A DNA stretch of 35,669 bases from an uncultured Bacteroidales bacterium (GTDB lineage Bacteria > Bacteroidota > Bacteroidia > Bacteroidales > UBA3663): the NCBI GenBank assembly GCA_905235375.1, contig CAJOLH010000023.1:1-35669 (forward strand), given 5' to 3'. A model generated the notes under the pieces. The model had not been told where the DNA came from. It did no database searches and saw only the letters and a program-made list of their open reading frames with translations. Position numbers and translations under genes: made by a program. Positions 8,698 through 17,578 of the stretch are shown here, in pieces; position 1 is the first letter of the stretch; the number at the start of each line of letters is the position of its first letter.

Positions 8698-11600
8698 TTA
8701 TGAATAGCGCAATCAAAAGAATACTTTTGCCAGTCGTTTGCAGCGTGTTGACGATTTCGGTCATGGCTCAGACGAACCGTACAGTGAAAGGTACTGTAGT
8801 GGATGAGTTAGGTGAACCCATCATTGGCGCAACAGTTCAAGTAGTGGGAACCACCACAGGAACCATTACCGACCTCGACGGTAATTACGTGATCCAAGCT
8901 CCCGAGAAATCCACCCTCAAGGTGATGTTCCTCGGTTATATTTCCGAAACTGTTCCCTGCGACACCAAGCAGGTTGTCCTCAAGGAGGATGCCCAGCAGC
9001 TCGAAGACGTGGTCGTCGTGGGTTACGGCGTCCAGAAGAAGGCACACCTCACCGGTGCTGTCGCTACGGTACAGATGGACGACATCCAGGACCTTTCAAG
9101 CGGTGGCCTTGCCTCTACGTTGAGTGGCATGGTCAATGGTGTGAGCGTGAGCGGTGGTGATGCCCGACCCGGCGAGAACGCCACCATCAAGATTCGTGAC
9201 ACCAACTCGCTCGGCGACGTGGGCGTGACGGCACAGGAACCTCTCTACGTCATCGACGGCTATATCTATCCGAATGATGTGAAGGTGGGCAATACCACCG
9301 AGAACCTCGGTGCTACAGCATTCAATAACCTCGATCCAAGCGTTATCGAATCGATTTCCGTACTGAAGGATGCCGCAGCCGCAGTCTATGGTGCGCGTGC
9401 TGCCAACGGTGTCATCCTCGTCACCACCAAGAAGGGCCAGCAGGGTGCTCCGAAGATCAGTTATTCGGGTACTGTGGGTGTCACCGACGAAGTGGCTCGT
9501 CCCAAGATGCTTTCGGCCTACAACTACGGACGGCTGTGGAATGCTGTCAAGGCAGCAGATCCCAAGAATACCACCCTCAACCGTCTGACCGACCTCTTCC
9601 AGTCGGATGAACTTGCTGCCATGCAGGGCCTCAATTATGACCTGCTCGACAAGTATTGGAGTTCGGCATTTACCCATAAACATTCGGTCAATGTCAGTGG
9701 CGCTACCGACCGTGCATCCTATTTCGCCGGCCTCAGCTACTTCAACCAGGATGGTAACCTCGGAAAGCTTGACTACAGCCGCTGGAACTATCGTGCCGGC
9801 GTCGATGTAAAGCTTGGCAGTTGGGTTAGAGCTAACCTCACCGTCAGCGGTGACAACGGCACCAAGAATACTCCGCTCGTGAAGGTCGGTGGTACAAGCA
9901 GCGAGAAGGACTACAACCTCCTGCTCACCCATCCATATTATATCCCTGAGGAGGTGGATGGCAAACCTATCGCTTCTTATGGTCCCACCAACTCTTCGGT
10001 GAACAGCGACCAGTACTATTCGTTCAACACCCTCCAGGACAATGGGGACTACAGCAAGACGGTTAACAATAACACAACCTTCAGCGGAAGCCTTGATCTC
10101 GACTTCGGTTTCTGGAAGCCTCTGAAGGGTCTCACCGCTCGCTTCACCTATTCTAAGAGCATCAACAACAGCAAGACCAACCAGTACGGTACGGACTATA
10201 CCATCTATACGCTTCACAACCGTTACGGCTCTGGCTCGCACCTCTATACTCCTACGGGTGCAGGTTATGGCGATGATGTGGTGCTCGCTCTCGACAACTT
10301 CACGGCCATGACCATTTCGAATGGCTCGCCGTCGTTCCTGTCGCGCAACACCAACCGTACGGACAACTATCAGATTAACTTCAACGTCTCCTACAACCGC
10401 GACTTTGGCCAGCATCATGTCGGTGCCCTGTTCTCGATAGAGCGCAGTGAGGCCGAGAATGAGTATCTCTATGGCTATGTCAGCGATCCTTATCCGTTCA
10501 CTACGGGGCAGTCGAACTCTGCCGAGGCCGAAACCAAGATTGTCACCTTCACCCGTGCAGAGTCGGGCACTCTTTCCTACATCGGCCGTGTCAACTATGC
10601 TTACGCCGATAAGTATCTGCTCGAGTTCCTGTTGCGTTCGGATGCTTCCACAAAGTTCGCTCCCGAAAACTATTGGGGCACTTTCCCGTCGGCATCCTTA
10701 GGTTGGGTGCTCTCCAAGGAGTCGTGGTTGGCTGACCGCCCAGGCATCGATTACCTGAAGCTTCGCGCTTCGTTTGGTCTCACTGGTCGCGATAATACGG
10801 CTGCATGGCAATGGATGCAGGTCTATGCACAGGATGCCAACCGAGGCCCCGCCTTCGGCACAGGTACCAGTCAGGAGACCCTCAACCGTATTACCATCAA
10901 CAAGAACAATTCGGCCGTGAACCGCGACGTCCATTGGGACAAGTCGTACAAGGGCAATATCGGTATCGACTTCAATACACTCAAAAACCGTTTGGGTATC
11001 AATATCGATGCCTACTACACCTGGAACCGCGAGATGCTGCTCAACCTCAACAAGTCGGTTTCGACAGTCATCGGCACCCAGTCGGCAGCCCTCAACGTAG
11101 GCGAGATGGATAACTATGGTATCGAAATTTCGCTCAACTGGAAGGACAAGATCGGCAAGGACTGGAAGTACAAGGTGGGCATCAATACCGGCTACAGCGA
11201 CAACAAGGTGCTCAACATCGACTGGGCGACCGAGTACATCTACCGTCAGCAGCAGCGCAACAAGCGCTCCGATGTTGGCGTTTGGGGTCTGCAATGTCTG
11301 GGTATGTTCCGCTCTTATCAGGACATCGACGAATACTTCGACCGCTTTGGCATCACCAGCTATCTGGGCATGAGCAAGGATCAGGTGAAGCCGGGTATGC
11401 TCATCTTCAAGGATGTGCGTGGCCCGCAGCAGGCCGACGGATCGTATGCTGCTCCCGATGGCATCGTCGATAAGGACAACGATCAGGTGCGCATCTCGAC
11501 ACGTTCGAGCAATCCCTGGGGCTTCACGACCAACTTCTCGGTGGAGTGGAAGAGCCTTTCCATCACCGGACAGGTCTCTGCTTCATGGGGCAGTTACAGC

Positions 11601-12029
11601 ATTATTCCTTCGGCTGCCCTCAAGCCAGGCGATGGTCTTGACTTCACCAATATGCCTTCGTTCTGGAATCCTGATGATATGTATTCCTATCAGGATGTGT
11701 ACGATGCTTCGGGCAACGTGGTCGTGAGGTCCAATCGTGAGGCCAAGTACCCGAGTCTCGCCTACTCCAGCATCAATGCCACCACCTCGACGTTCTGGCG
11801 TATCAGCAATACGGATGTGCGCCTCAACCGTCTCACCCTTGCCTATTCGCTCCCCAAGGGCTGGGTAAAGAAGATGGGTGTCGATGGCATTCGCGTCAAT
11901 GTGACAGGCCAGAATCTCATCTCGTTCTACAATCCCTATCCCGACCATTTCACCGACAAGATGGCAGGTGGCTACGGCTCCTATCCGAATCTTCGCAAGT
12001 GGACCTTTGGTCTTAGTCTGAGCTTCTAA
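8694..12029 (+). CDS. susC: SusC/RagA-family TonB-dependent outer-membrane transporter
   Basis: The product has 1111 residues. After a signal peptide ending SVMAQ, residues about 28-98 form the CarboxypepD-regulatory-like domain (VKGTVVDELGEPIIGATVQV). The conserved VVVVGYG lies at about 106-112, followed by the plug (DAAAAVYGARAANGVILVTT) and a long beta-barrel ending in aromatic residues (WTFGLSLSF). SusC proteins import oligosaccharides across the outer membrane using TonB energy, with SusD as a lid. The ATG at 8694 overlaps the lipoprotein stop (ATGA). A second ATG at 8700 (MNSAIKR) is an equally good start. Confidence 0.95.
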   Translation: MIMNSAIKRILLPVVCSVLTISVMAQTNRTVKGTVVDELGEPIIGATVQVVGTTTGTITDLDGNYVIQAPEKSTLKVMFLGYISETVPCDTKQVVLKEDAQQLEDVVVVGYGVQKKAHLTGAVATVQMDDIQDLSSGGLASTLSGMVNGVSVSGGDARPGENATIKIRDTNSLGDVGVTAQEPLYVIDGYIYPNDVKVGNTTENLGATAFNNLDPSVIESISVLKDAAAAVYGARAANGVILVTTKKGQQGAPKISYSGTVGVTDEVARPKMLSAYNYGRLWNAVKAADPKNTTLNRLTDLFQSDELAAMQGLNYDLLDKYWSSAFTHKHSVNVSGATDRASYFAGLSYFNQDGNLGKLDYSRWNYRAGVDVKLGSWVRANLTVSGDNGTKNTPLVKVGGTSSEKDYNLLLTHPYYIPEEVDGKPIASYGPTNSSVNSDQYYSFNTLQDNGDYSKTVNNNTTFSGSLDLDFGFWKPLKGLTARFTYSKSINNSKTNQYGTDYTIYTLHNRYGSGSHLYTPTGAGYGDDVVLALDNFTAMTISNGSPSFLSRNTNRTDNYQINFNVSYNRDFGQHHVGALFSIERSEAENEYLYGYVSDPYPFTTGQSNSAEAETKIVTFTRAESGTLSYIGRVNYAYADKYLLEFLLRSDASTKFAPENYWGTFPSASLGWVLSKESWLADRPGIDYLKLRASFGLTGRDNTAAWQWMQVYAQDANRGPAFGTGTSQETLNRITINKNNSAVNRDVHWDKSYKGNIGIDFNTLKNRLGINIDAYYTWNREMLLNLNKSVSTVIGTQSAALNVGEMDNYGIEISLNWKDKIGKDWKYKVGINTGYSDNKVLNIDWATEYIYRQQQRNKRSDVGVWGLQCLGMFRSYQDIDEYFDRFGITSYLGMSKDQVKPGMLIFKDVRGPQQADGSYAAPDGIVDKDNDQVRISTRSSNPWGFTTNFSVEWKSLSITGQVSASWGSYSIIPSAALKPGDGLDFTNMPSFWNPDDMYSYQDVYDASGNVVVRSNREAKYPSLAYSSINATTSTFWRISNTDVRLNRLTLAYSLPKGWVKKMGVDGIRVNVTGQNLISFYNPYPDHFTDKMAGGYGSYPNLRKWTFGLSLSF

Positions 12030-12062
12030 TCCGAAATAACGATAACCAATACGAAAACAATT

Positions 12063-14264
12063 ATGAAGAATCAAAATATCCGTCTCTTCAGCCTCCTCGC
12101 CCTCGCGGCAGTAGCCCTGTCTTCGTGCAGCGACTCGTTCCTTCAGGAGAAGAAGAACTTCGATAACGTAAACGTAGATATCTACAATTACTACGAGGGA
12201 TGCAATGCCCGCGTGAGCGATGTCTATAGCTGGTGCCTGCCCGACGTGACGAGCAGTGCCAACTGGAAGTACAATTGTACGGGCAATGCCGACGACCAGT
12301 CGAAATCGACTGAAGAGTTTTCGGGCTTCAGTGCTTTTGTTCATCCCGATAATGAACTCTCGGTGATGGGTGGTAACGCCGTGCCCGACTATTTCCACTA
12401 TAGTTCGAACAACATCCAGGCCTCCGTCTGGGGACGCATCCGCAACATCAACGATGTGATCCAAGGCATCGAAGGCGGCTCGCTCGACCAGGAAGACAAA
12501 GACATGCTGCTGGGTCAGGTCTATTTCTTCCGCGCCTGGTGCTATTATCAGCTCGTCAAGTGGTATGGCGGTGTGCCTATCATGGAGACTGTGGAGGAGC
12601 CCGTTGAAGGTACCGAGCATCCTCGCAGCAGTGCCCGCGAATGTATCGAGTTTATCCTCAGTGACCTTCAGAAGTCGGCCACGATGCTCGAAGCATCCAC
12701 CCTCGATGGCGGTTGGCGTTCTGCCGACGACTGGGGTCGCATCACCACAGGTGCAGCCTTGGCCCTCAAGGGTCGCGTGCTGCTGCTTTGGGCAAGCCCG
12801 CTCTTCAACCGCACTGGCGACGAGAGCCGTTGGGTCAATGCCTACAACGAGATGAATGCCGACCTCGCCAAGATACAGAAGTGCGGTTTCCGCCTCTATG
12901 AGGCAGGTGGAGCCAATGCTGCCGCCTTTGCTGCCCTGTTCTCGCTGACCAGCAGTTGCGAGGCAGTCTTCCAGACCTGCTACAACACCATCCAGTCGGG
13001 CGACACACAGAAGAACTCCAACTGGGAGCGCAGCATTCGACCGAAGAACGCTTCGGGTTCAGGACTCAATCCCTCAGCGATGATTGTCGATATGTTCCCG
13101 ATGGCCGATGGCCGCCGTCCTTCGTCGTGCAACACCTATTCCAAGCTCCAGGTTTCCGACTATGCTTACAATCCCAACTTCCCCTTCATGGATCGCGATC
13201 CGCGCTTCTATCGCACCTTCGCCTTCCCCGGTGTGCGTTGGGCGTTCAGTGGTGATGCTACACAGGCCGATCCCAACAACCCAAGCTACAACAAGGGTGC
13301 CGACTATGAACTTTGGAACTACGTCTGGTACACTACTGCCGACGATCGCGACAACATCGAATCGTCGAACAACTACGGTGCCGAGAATTTGCTGGCCAAC
13401 GTGAAGGGCATGTATGTGCGCAAGCGTTCGGACGATGCCGATGTGAACGGCTCTCCACTCTACAGTTGGGCTGCATCGACCACCGTTTCCGGCTTCACCT
13501 ATTCCGCAGCTCCCTACATCGAGATCCGTTATGCCGAAGTGCTGCTCAACCTGGCTGAGGCGGCTGCTGGAGCCGGTAAGATGGGAGAGGCTGTCGAACT
13601 GCTGCGTCAGGTGCGTCGTCGTGTAGGCTACACGGGCGATTGCGGACTCGATGCCAACCTTGCAAGTGATCAGGCAGCTTGTCTGTCGGCTGTGCTCTAC
13701 GAGCGTCAGGTCGAGCTGGCCTACGAAGGCAAGCGTTTCGACGATCTGCGTCGCTGGATGCTCTTCGATGGCGGTGCCAATGTTTCCGAAATCAATGGAG
13801 CTCCTTCATCATGGACACTCACTGGTTGGGGAGGCAACACCTGCACTTACCTTGGTTTCGCTCCGCTCAATGGCCAGCGCCGCGAGAATCTGGAGTTCCG
13901 TGTCAGCGAAGAGACCGTCAAGCAGGGTCTGGGTGGCACTACCATCAACGATGACCCGCTCGTGTTCGAGCTCAACGATCAGGAAATCAGCCGTCCCGCT
14001 GCCATCGACCTTCGCTATGACCTGGCCGACCAGTGCAAGGCTATGCGCAACTTCTACGCCGAGTTCCTTGTTCGCAAGACCAAGAAAGGTGATTCCTACA
14101 CCAGCGACCACATGGAAGAATACATGCACTTCTTTGCAAAGTATTACTTCCTCGGTATTCCACAGGCAGCACAGGCTTCGGATGCGGGTTTGCAGCAGAC
14201 CATCGGTTGGGAAGACTACAATCAGGGTGGTGCCAATGGCACTTTCGATCCACTTGCAAATTAG
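12063..14264 (+). CDS. susD: SusD/RagB-family surface glycan-binding lipoprotein
   Basis: The 733-residue product has a lipobox ALSSC with Cys22. The SusD hallmarks are visible: the helical TPR part (LLGQVYFFRAWCYYQLVKWYGG), the GVPIM element and, near the C-terminus, ERQVELAYEGKRFDDLRRW. It binds oligosaccharides at the cell surface and closes over the SusC barrel. It is longer than many SusD proteins, with extra sequence in the C-terminal half. It follows susC by 33 nt with no terminator between them. Confidence 0.95.
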   Translation: MKNQNIRLFSLLALAAVALSSCSDSFLQEKKNFDNVNVDIYNYYEGCNARVSDVYSWCLPDVTSSANWKYNCTGNADDQSKSTEEFSGFSAFVHPDNELSVMGGNAVPDYFHYSSNNIQASVWGRIRNINDVIQGIEGGSLDQEDKDMLLGQVYFFRAWCYYQLVKWYGGVPIMETVEEPVEGTEHPRSSARECIEFILSDLQKSATMLEASTLDGGWRSADDWGRITTGAALALKGRVLLLWASPLFNRTGDESRWVNAYNEMNADLAKIQKCGFRLYEAGGANAAAFAALFSLTSSCEAVFQTCYNTIQSGDTQKNSNWERSIRPKNASGSGLNPSAMIVDMFPMADGRRPSSCNTYSKLQVSDYAYNPNFPFMDRDPRFYRTFAFPGVRWAFSGDATQADPNNPSYNKGADYELWNYVWYTTADDRDNIESSNNYGAENLLANVKGMYVRKRSDDADVNGSPLYSWAASTTVSGFTYSAAPYIEIRYAEVLLNLAEAAAGAGKMGEAVELLRQVRRRVGYTGDCGLDANLASDQAACLSAVLYERQVELAYEGKRFDDLRRWMLFDGGANVSEINGAPSSWTLTGWGGNTCTYLGFAPLNGQRRENLEFRVSEETVKQGLGGTTINDDPLVFELNDQEISRPAAIDLRYDLADQCKAMRNFYAEFLVRKTKKGDSYTSDHMEEYMHFFAKYYFLGIPQAAQASDAGLQQTIGWEDYNQGGANGTFDPLAN

Positions 14265-14284
14265 TTTCATCAATGAAGTCAATG

Positions 14285-14316
14285 GGAGTTAGCGGAGTTG
14301 ACGCTAACTCCTGTTG
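14285..14316 (+). terminator. Hairpin between susD and the DUF3826 gene
   Basis: GGAGTTAGCG (14285-14294) pairs perfectly with CGCTAACTCC (14302-14311) over a 7-nt loop, followed by TGTTGCTTCTTT. It begins 20 nt after the susD stop and ends about 15 nt before the next start. It could lower transcription of the downstream gene or protect the susD mRNA 3' end. The T-tract is imperfect. Confidence 0.6.
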
Positions 14317-14330
14317 CTTCTTTATATAAT

Positions 14331-15005
14331 ATGAAAAAGATCCTTCCGATCATCCTTACGGCGCTCGCCTATACATTATATAATAATATGTATGCGCAGA
14401 CCGTTACTTTGAATAGTGATGGGCGCGATGCCTCGTACGTCGCGTCCATCACCTCACGCAGCGAGAAGAACATCTCCGGCTTGGAACTTACCGAGCCGGC
14501 AAAGACCAATGTCCTGAATCTGGTCATCAATCGCTATTTCGAACTGAATGACATCTATGCCGAGCGCGATACGCTTATCAATCAGGCCAAGCGTACGCTT
14601 ACAGGCGACGAGAAGAACCGTGCCATCGATGCGGCTCGTGCGGCGTGCGACAGCAAGCTCTATCGCAGTCATTTCGCCTTCCCTGCCAATCTGGGCATTT
14701 TTCTCAGTCACGAGCAGATCATTGCCATTTTCGATGCCATGACCTACAACAAGGTTCAGGTGACCTACGATGCCTATTGCGACATGATTCCGAGTCTTAC
14801 CGACGAGGAGAAAGCTCAGATGTATGCTTGGCTGTGCGAAGCACGCGACCTGGCCATTGATGCCGAGTCATCGAACAAGAAACATGAAGTTTTCAATAAG
14901 TACAAGGGACGAATTAACAACTATCTTTCAGCCCGTGGCTACGACATCACCCGCGAACGCAAGGCTTGGGAAGAGCGTGTGAAGGCTCGTGGAGGATCGC
15001 TTTAA
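14331..15005 (+). CDS. Stand-alone DUF3826 secreted protein
   Basis: I place the start at the ATG at 14331, because it begins a good signal peptide (MKKILPIILTALAYTL, ending MYAQ) and lies after the hairpin. The product is 224 residues. It aligns with the C-terminal domain of the esterase fusion at 1652-3682. Shared features are L-x-x-E-Q with a following D-x-x-T-x-x-K-V, the motif Y-x-D-x-x-P-x-x-T-x-E-E, then L-x-E-A-R-(D/E)-x-A-I-D and a final F-x-K-x-K. DUF3826 has no known biochemical role to my knowledge; it recurs in pectin loci. It is the last plus-strand gene of the locus. Confidence 0.82.
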   Translation: MKKILPIILTALAYTLYNNMYAQTVTLNSDGRDASYVASITSRSEKNISGLELTEPAKTNVLNLVINRYFELNDIYAERDTLINQAKRTLTGDEKNRAIDAARAACDSKLYRSHFAFPANLGIFLSHEQIIAIFDAMTYNKVQVTYDAYCDMIPSLTDEEKAQMYAWLCEARDLAIDAESSNKKHEVFNKYKGRINNYLSARGYDITRERKAWEERVKARGGSL

Positions 15006-15054
15006 GAAGTCTTTTCATCGAAGAAAACATCTCTTTTCTTCAAAGCGAACTTCT
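15005..15054. terminator. Possible bidirectional terminator between convergent genes
   Basis: The spacer between the DUF3826 gene and the leftward barrel gene holds nested inverted repeats. AGAAGT (15005-15010) pairs with ACTTCT (15049-15054), and GAAGAAAA (15020-15027) pairs with TTTTCTTC (15034-15041). The stems are A/T-rich and the T-runs short, so this is tentative. Confidence 0.35.
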
Positions 15055-16915
15055 AAATCTTGAACCTCAGTTGCAGCCAAAGGTCCTGCTGGTTGTTGCC
15101 TTCTATTTCCTGAAGGCCGCTGCTGATGGTGGTACGATTTGCATAGTTGGTCATTGCCCATTTCAGGTCCACGTCGATATGTGGGCCTATTTTTATTGTT
15201 CCTGTCACGCTATAACGCAGGCCTTCTCCGTAGAGCATGGGTAGCCCAAAACCGTAGAGGATGGCTTTCTCAGTAAGGTAGATTCGGCTGTCGTAGTCAT
15301 CGGTGTGGAAATAGCAGGCTTGTCCAACGAGTGAGAATGGGCAGTTTTTCCAAAGTTTGCAGTTCCATGCGAAGGATTGGCTCAGCGCATAGCCGTAGGA
15401 ATTGGTGGCTACACCATTCTCTTTCTTATTGAATATTCTTGCACGAAATTGTGTCTTGCTGTTGAACGATTCATTGGGTTGGATGCTGAGCATACCATCG
15501 AACGAATGTCGGAAATAATCTGCCTTTTGTTTGATGCGATAGCCCAACGAACCATTTACCTTGCGGTGCTCATAGAGCAGACGAGCCATGCCCTCCAACC
15601 CATGCGAATGAATGTCTCGAATGCCGTATTGCGGCTGTCCGAACCAGAAGTAGTCGAACATGCTCTGCCATTGCCAATGGGCCGAAAGTTGCCCGTCGAT
15701 GTTCAGTGTGACACCTTGTTCTCCTTGCATCTCGCTGTTTTCACCCAATGTCGAACCATGCAGTTGCCGATATTTCAGGTCATAGTATCGATAGAGGAGT
15801 GTGGAGACCCAGTTGTCGGTCAGTTTATATTGTAGGGCTGTCAAATTGGCTATGGCTCCCTTGTCATCCATTACAAATTCTCCACGTAGAAAACCACCCA
15901 GGGCTTTGATAGTGTAATCTGCAGAGAATTGCGTGAGCTGGTGTCCACGGAAATAGTTGGTATTGTAGTACAGGTAGTTTCGCAGATAATCGTACTGCAA
16001 TTGGGTATAAGTTGCGTGGAACCCTACGTCATACCATTCGCCTCTCCATCCCAGACGAGCACCCGTGAAGATTTCCCAGGCAGCATGACGATGTCCATCT
16101 TCGGTCTGGGTTCGATGGTATCCATCGGTCTGTAGTGCTGTGAGAACACGTCGGTCGCTGTGGTAGGTGCCATCGATTTGTCGTGCCGAAAAGTAGGGCA
16201 GCAGAGAGAAGTGGCTGCCCACGCGAAGATCCATTGCGCCGCCTTGCATATACGCGTATTCGGCATTGGAAGCAAAGGGGGTGATTGTGTTGTTGCGTTG
16301 TTGCGTAAGTTGACGACTCAGGTATTGTTTGCCGAGCGAGAAACCTTGGTTGATCAGCAATCCGCAACCCATTCGAAGCCTGTAATGTCCGACGACGGCA
16401 TCCTGCAGTTTGAGATTCGAGACAATACGAACATCCTTGGCTCGCACAAAGACATGCCAACTGTCGAAAGCGGGGAATTGATGCCTCCAGGCTTCGCCCG
16501 CGTCTTTCTCCATGTTAAGGCCAGCTTGCCAATGTTTGCCGAGCTGCATCCTGTAGCGCAGGCTGTGATGCCAAGGGTCGCCGAGATATGCCTTGTTTAT
16601 CGACTGCCGTCCTGCCGTTTGTTCCCTGTATCCGGCGCGTTGGTTCAGGGTTCGGTTGCTGCTCATGATAATGTTTTGTTTCAGCCTCCCTTGCAGGAGT
16701 GAAGATGCCGTGGTGTCGCTCCAGACCACGAGGTCGCTCAGTTCGTCGAGGAGCTCGCTATAGGCAGCATCGCCCAGCATATCTATGTCGATCTGTTGGA
16801 GGATTTGTTCCTGCCAATCGAAGTGCGGGTCTGAAATTGCAATGTCCTGCGCAAAATTGGGAGGGAAAGAACAATAAATACAGAAAAATAGCAAAAGTAT
16901 GGACTTGGTTGGCAT
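15053..16915 (-). CDS. Outer-membrane beta-barrel protein of the helix-hairpin-helix/barrel family, helix-hairpin-helix part apparently absent
   Basis: The 620-residue product has a signal peptide (MPTKSILLLFFCIYC, ending NFAQ) and a body of alternating aromatic beta-strands such as FLRGEFVMDDKG and TLLYRYYDLKYR, ending in LWLQLRFKI as outer-membrane barrels do. Several phrases match the Bacteroidota family usually annotated as helix-hairpin-helix domain proteins: the AGYREQ stretch, KAYLGDPWHHSLRYR, MEKDAGEAW and GHYRLRMGCGLLINQGFSLGK. In that family a tandem helix-hairpin-helix segment normally lies between an ELLDELS-like start and the barrel. Here ELLDELSDL (about 56-64) leads almost directly into the barrel. 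The function of the family is unknown to me. No minus-strand -7 box is clear upstream. Confidence 0.65.
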   Translation of the reverse strand: MPTKSILLLFFCIYCSFPPNFAQDIAISDPHFDWQEQILQQIDIDMLGDAAYSELLDELSDLVVWSDTTASSLLQGRLKQNIIMSSNRTLNQRAGYREQTAGRQSINKAYLGDPWHHSLRYRMQLGKHWQAGLNMEKDAGEAWRHQFPAFDSWHVFVRAKDVRIVSNLKLQDAVVGHYRLRMGCGLLINQGFSLGKQYLSRQLTQQRNNTITPFASNAEYAYMQGGAMDLRVGSHFSLLPYFSARQIDGTYHSDRRVLTALQTDGYHRTQTEDGHRHAAWEIFTGARLGWRGEWYDVGFHATYTQLQYDYLRNYLYYNTNYFRGHQLTQFSADYTIKALGGFLRGEFVMDDKGAIANLTALQYKLTDNWVSTLLYRYYDLKYRQLHGSTLGENSEMQGEQGVTLNIDGQLSAHWQWQSMFDYFWFGQPQYGIRDIHSHGLEGMARLLYEHRKVNGSLGYRIKQKADYFRHSFDGMLSIQPNESFNSKTQFRARIFNKKENGVATNSYGYALSQSFAWNCKLWKNCPFSLVGQACYFHTDDYDSRIYLTEKAILYGFGLPMLYGEGLRYSVTGTIKIGPHIDVDLKWAMTNYANRTTISSGLQEIEGNNQQDLWLQLRFKI

Positions 16916-16934
16916 GAATTTGAATTTTTTGCTT

Positions 16935-16942
16935 TATCTTTG
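16935..16942 (+). promoter_or_regulatory. -7 box of the DUF4294 gene
   Basis: TATCTTTG followed by GC is an exact consensus match. It lies only 10 nt before the ATG at 16952, which would leave almost no leader. It also lies within the 36-nt gap to the divergent barrel gene. Confidence 0.65.
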
Positions 16943-16951
16943 CAGCACAAA

Positions 16952-17578
16952 ATGACTGGTATCTTTCGTACATACAGGCGCATGTTGCTGTTGATGCTGC
17001 TTGTGGCACTCAGCGTGTCGGATCCCACGCGGATTGCGGCACAGGGGGTCATTGTCCTTGGCGAGCATCAATATCGGGCAGAAATTGATTTGCTGACGGG
17101 CGACACTGTGGCTGTGGTGCAGTTGAAGGATGTCTATTGCTTTACCCGGAAGCACTTCCGCAACAAGCAGCACGAGCGGGAGTTTTTGCGTATGGTTTAC
17201 GACGTGAAGAAGACGCTGCCAATCGCCAAGGATGCCCGCCGACTGATGACGCAGGCGTATCTTGACATGGAACAAATGAGCGAAGCGGAACAGAAGGTCT
17301 ATTTCAAGCAGTTGGAAGAGAATTTGCTGGAACAATACAAGCCTCGCCTGAAGCGACTGAATTATCGTCAGGGCAAACTGTTGGTGCGTCTGGTGGATCG
17401 TGAATGTGACAAGCAGTCGTACTACCTCATCCGGGAGTTCTTGGGCAAACGTCGTGCTTTCTTCTGGAATATGTTCGGCAAATTGTTTGGCGTAAGTCTG
17501 AAGGCGCAGTGGGAGCCTGAAGGCAAGGACAGAGAACTGGAGGATGTGTGCATCCAGGTGGAGCAGGGACTTATTTAA
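16952..17578 (+). CDS. DUF4294-family secreted protein
   Basis: From the ATG at 16952 the product is 208 residues. It begins with a signal peptide (RTYRRMLLLMLLVALSV) and continues into LKDVYCFTRKHFRNKQHERE and LVRLVDRECDKQSYYLIREF, which I recognise as DUF4294, a Bacteroidota family of unknown function. I prefer 16952 over the in-frame ATG at 16982 because only the longer form has the basic n-region (RTYRR) before the hydrophobic core. The longer form would have a leader of only a few bases after the -7 box at 16935. The protein is rich in Lys/Arg and Glu and probably periplasmic. Confidence 0.78.
   Translation: MTGIFRTYRRMLLLMLLVALSVSDPTRIAAQGVIVLGEHQYRAEIDLLTGDTVAVVQLKDVYCFTRKHFRNKQHEREFLRMVYDVKKTLPIAKDARRLMTQAYLDMEQMSEAEQKVYFKQLEENLLEQYKPRLKRLNYRQGKLLVRLVDRECDKQSYYLIREFLGKRRAFFWNMFGKLFGVSLKAQWEPEGKDRELEDVCIQVEQGLI

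Noticed and set aside
9096..10418. A 440-codon open frame on the minus strand opposite susC
   Set aside because: It is antisense to the SusC plug and barrel and has no promoter, start context or recognisable domain.
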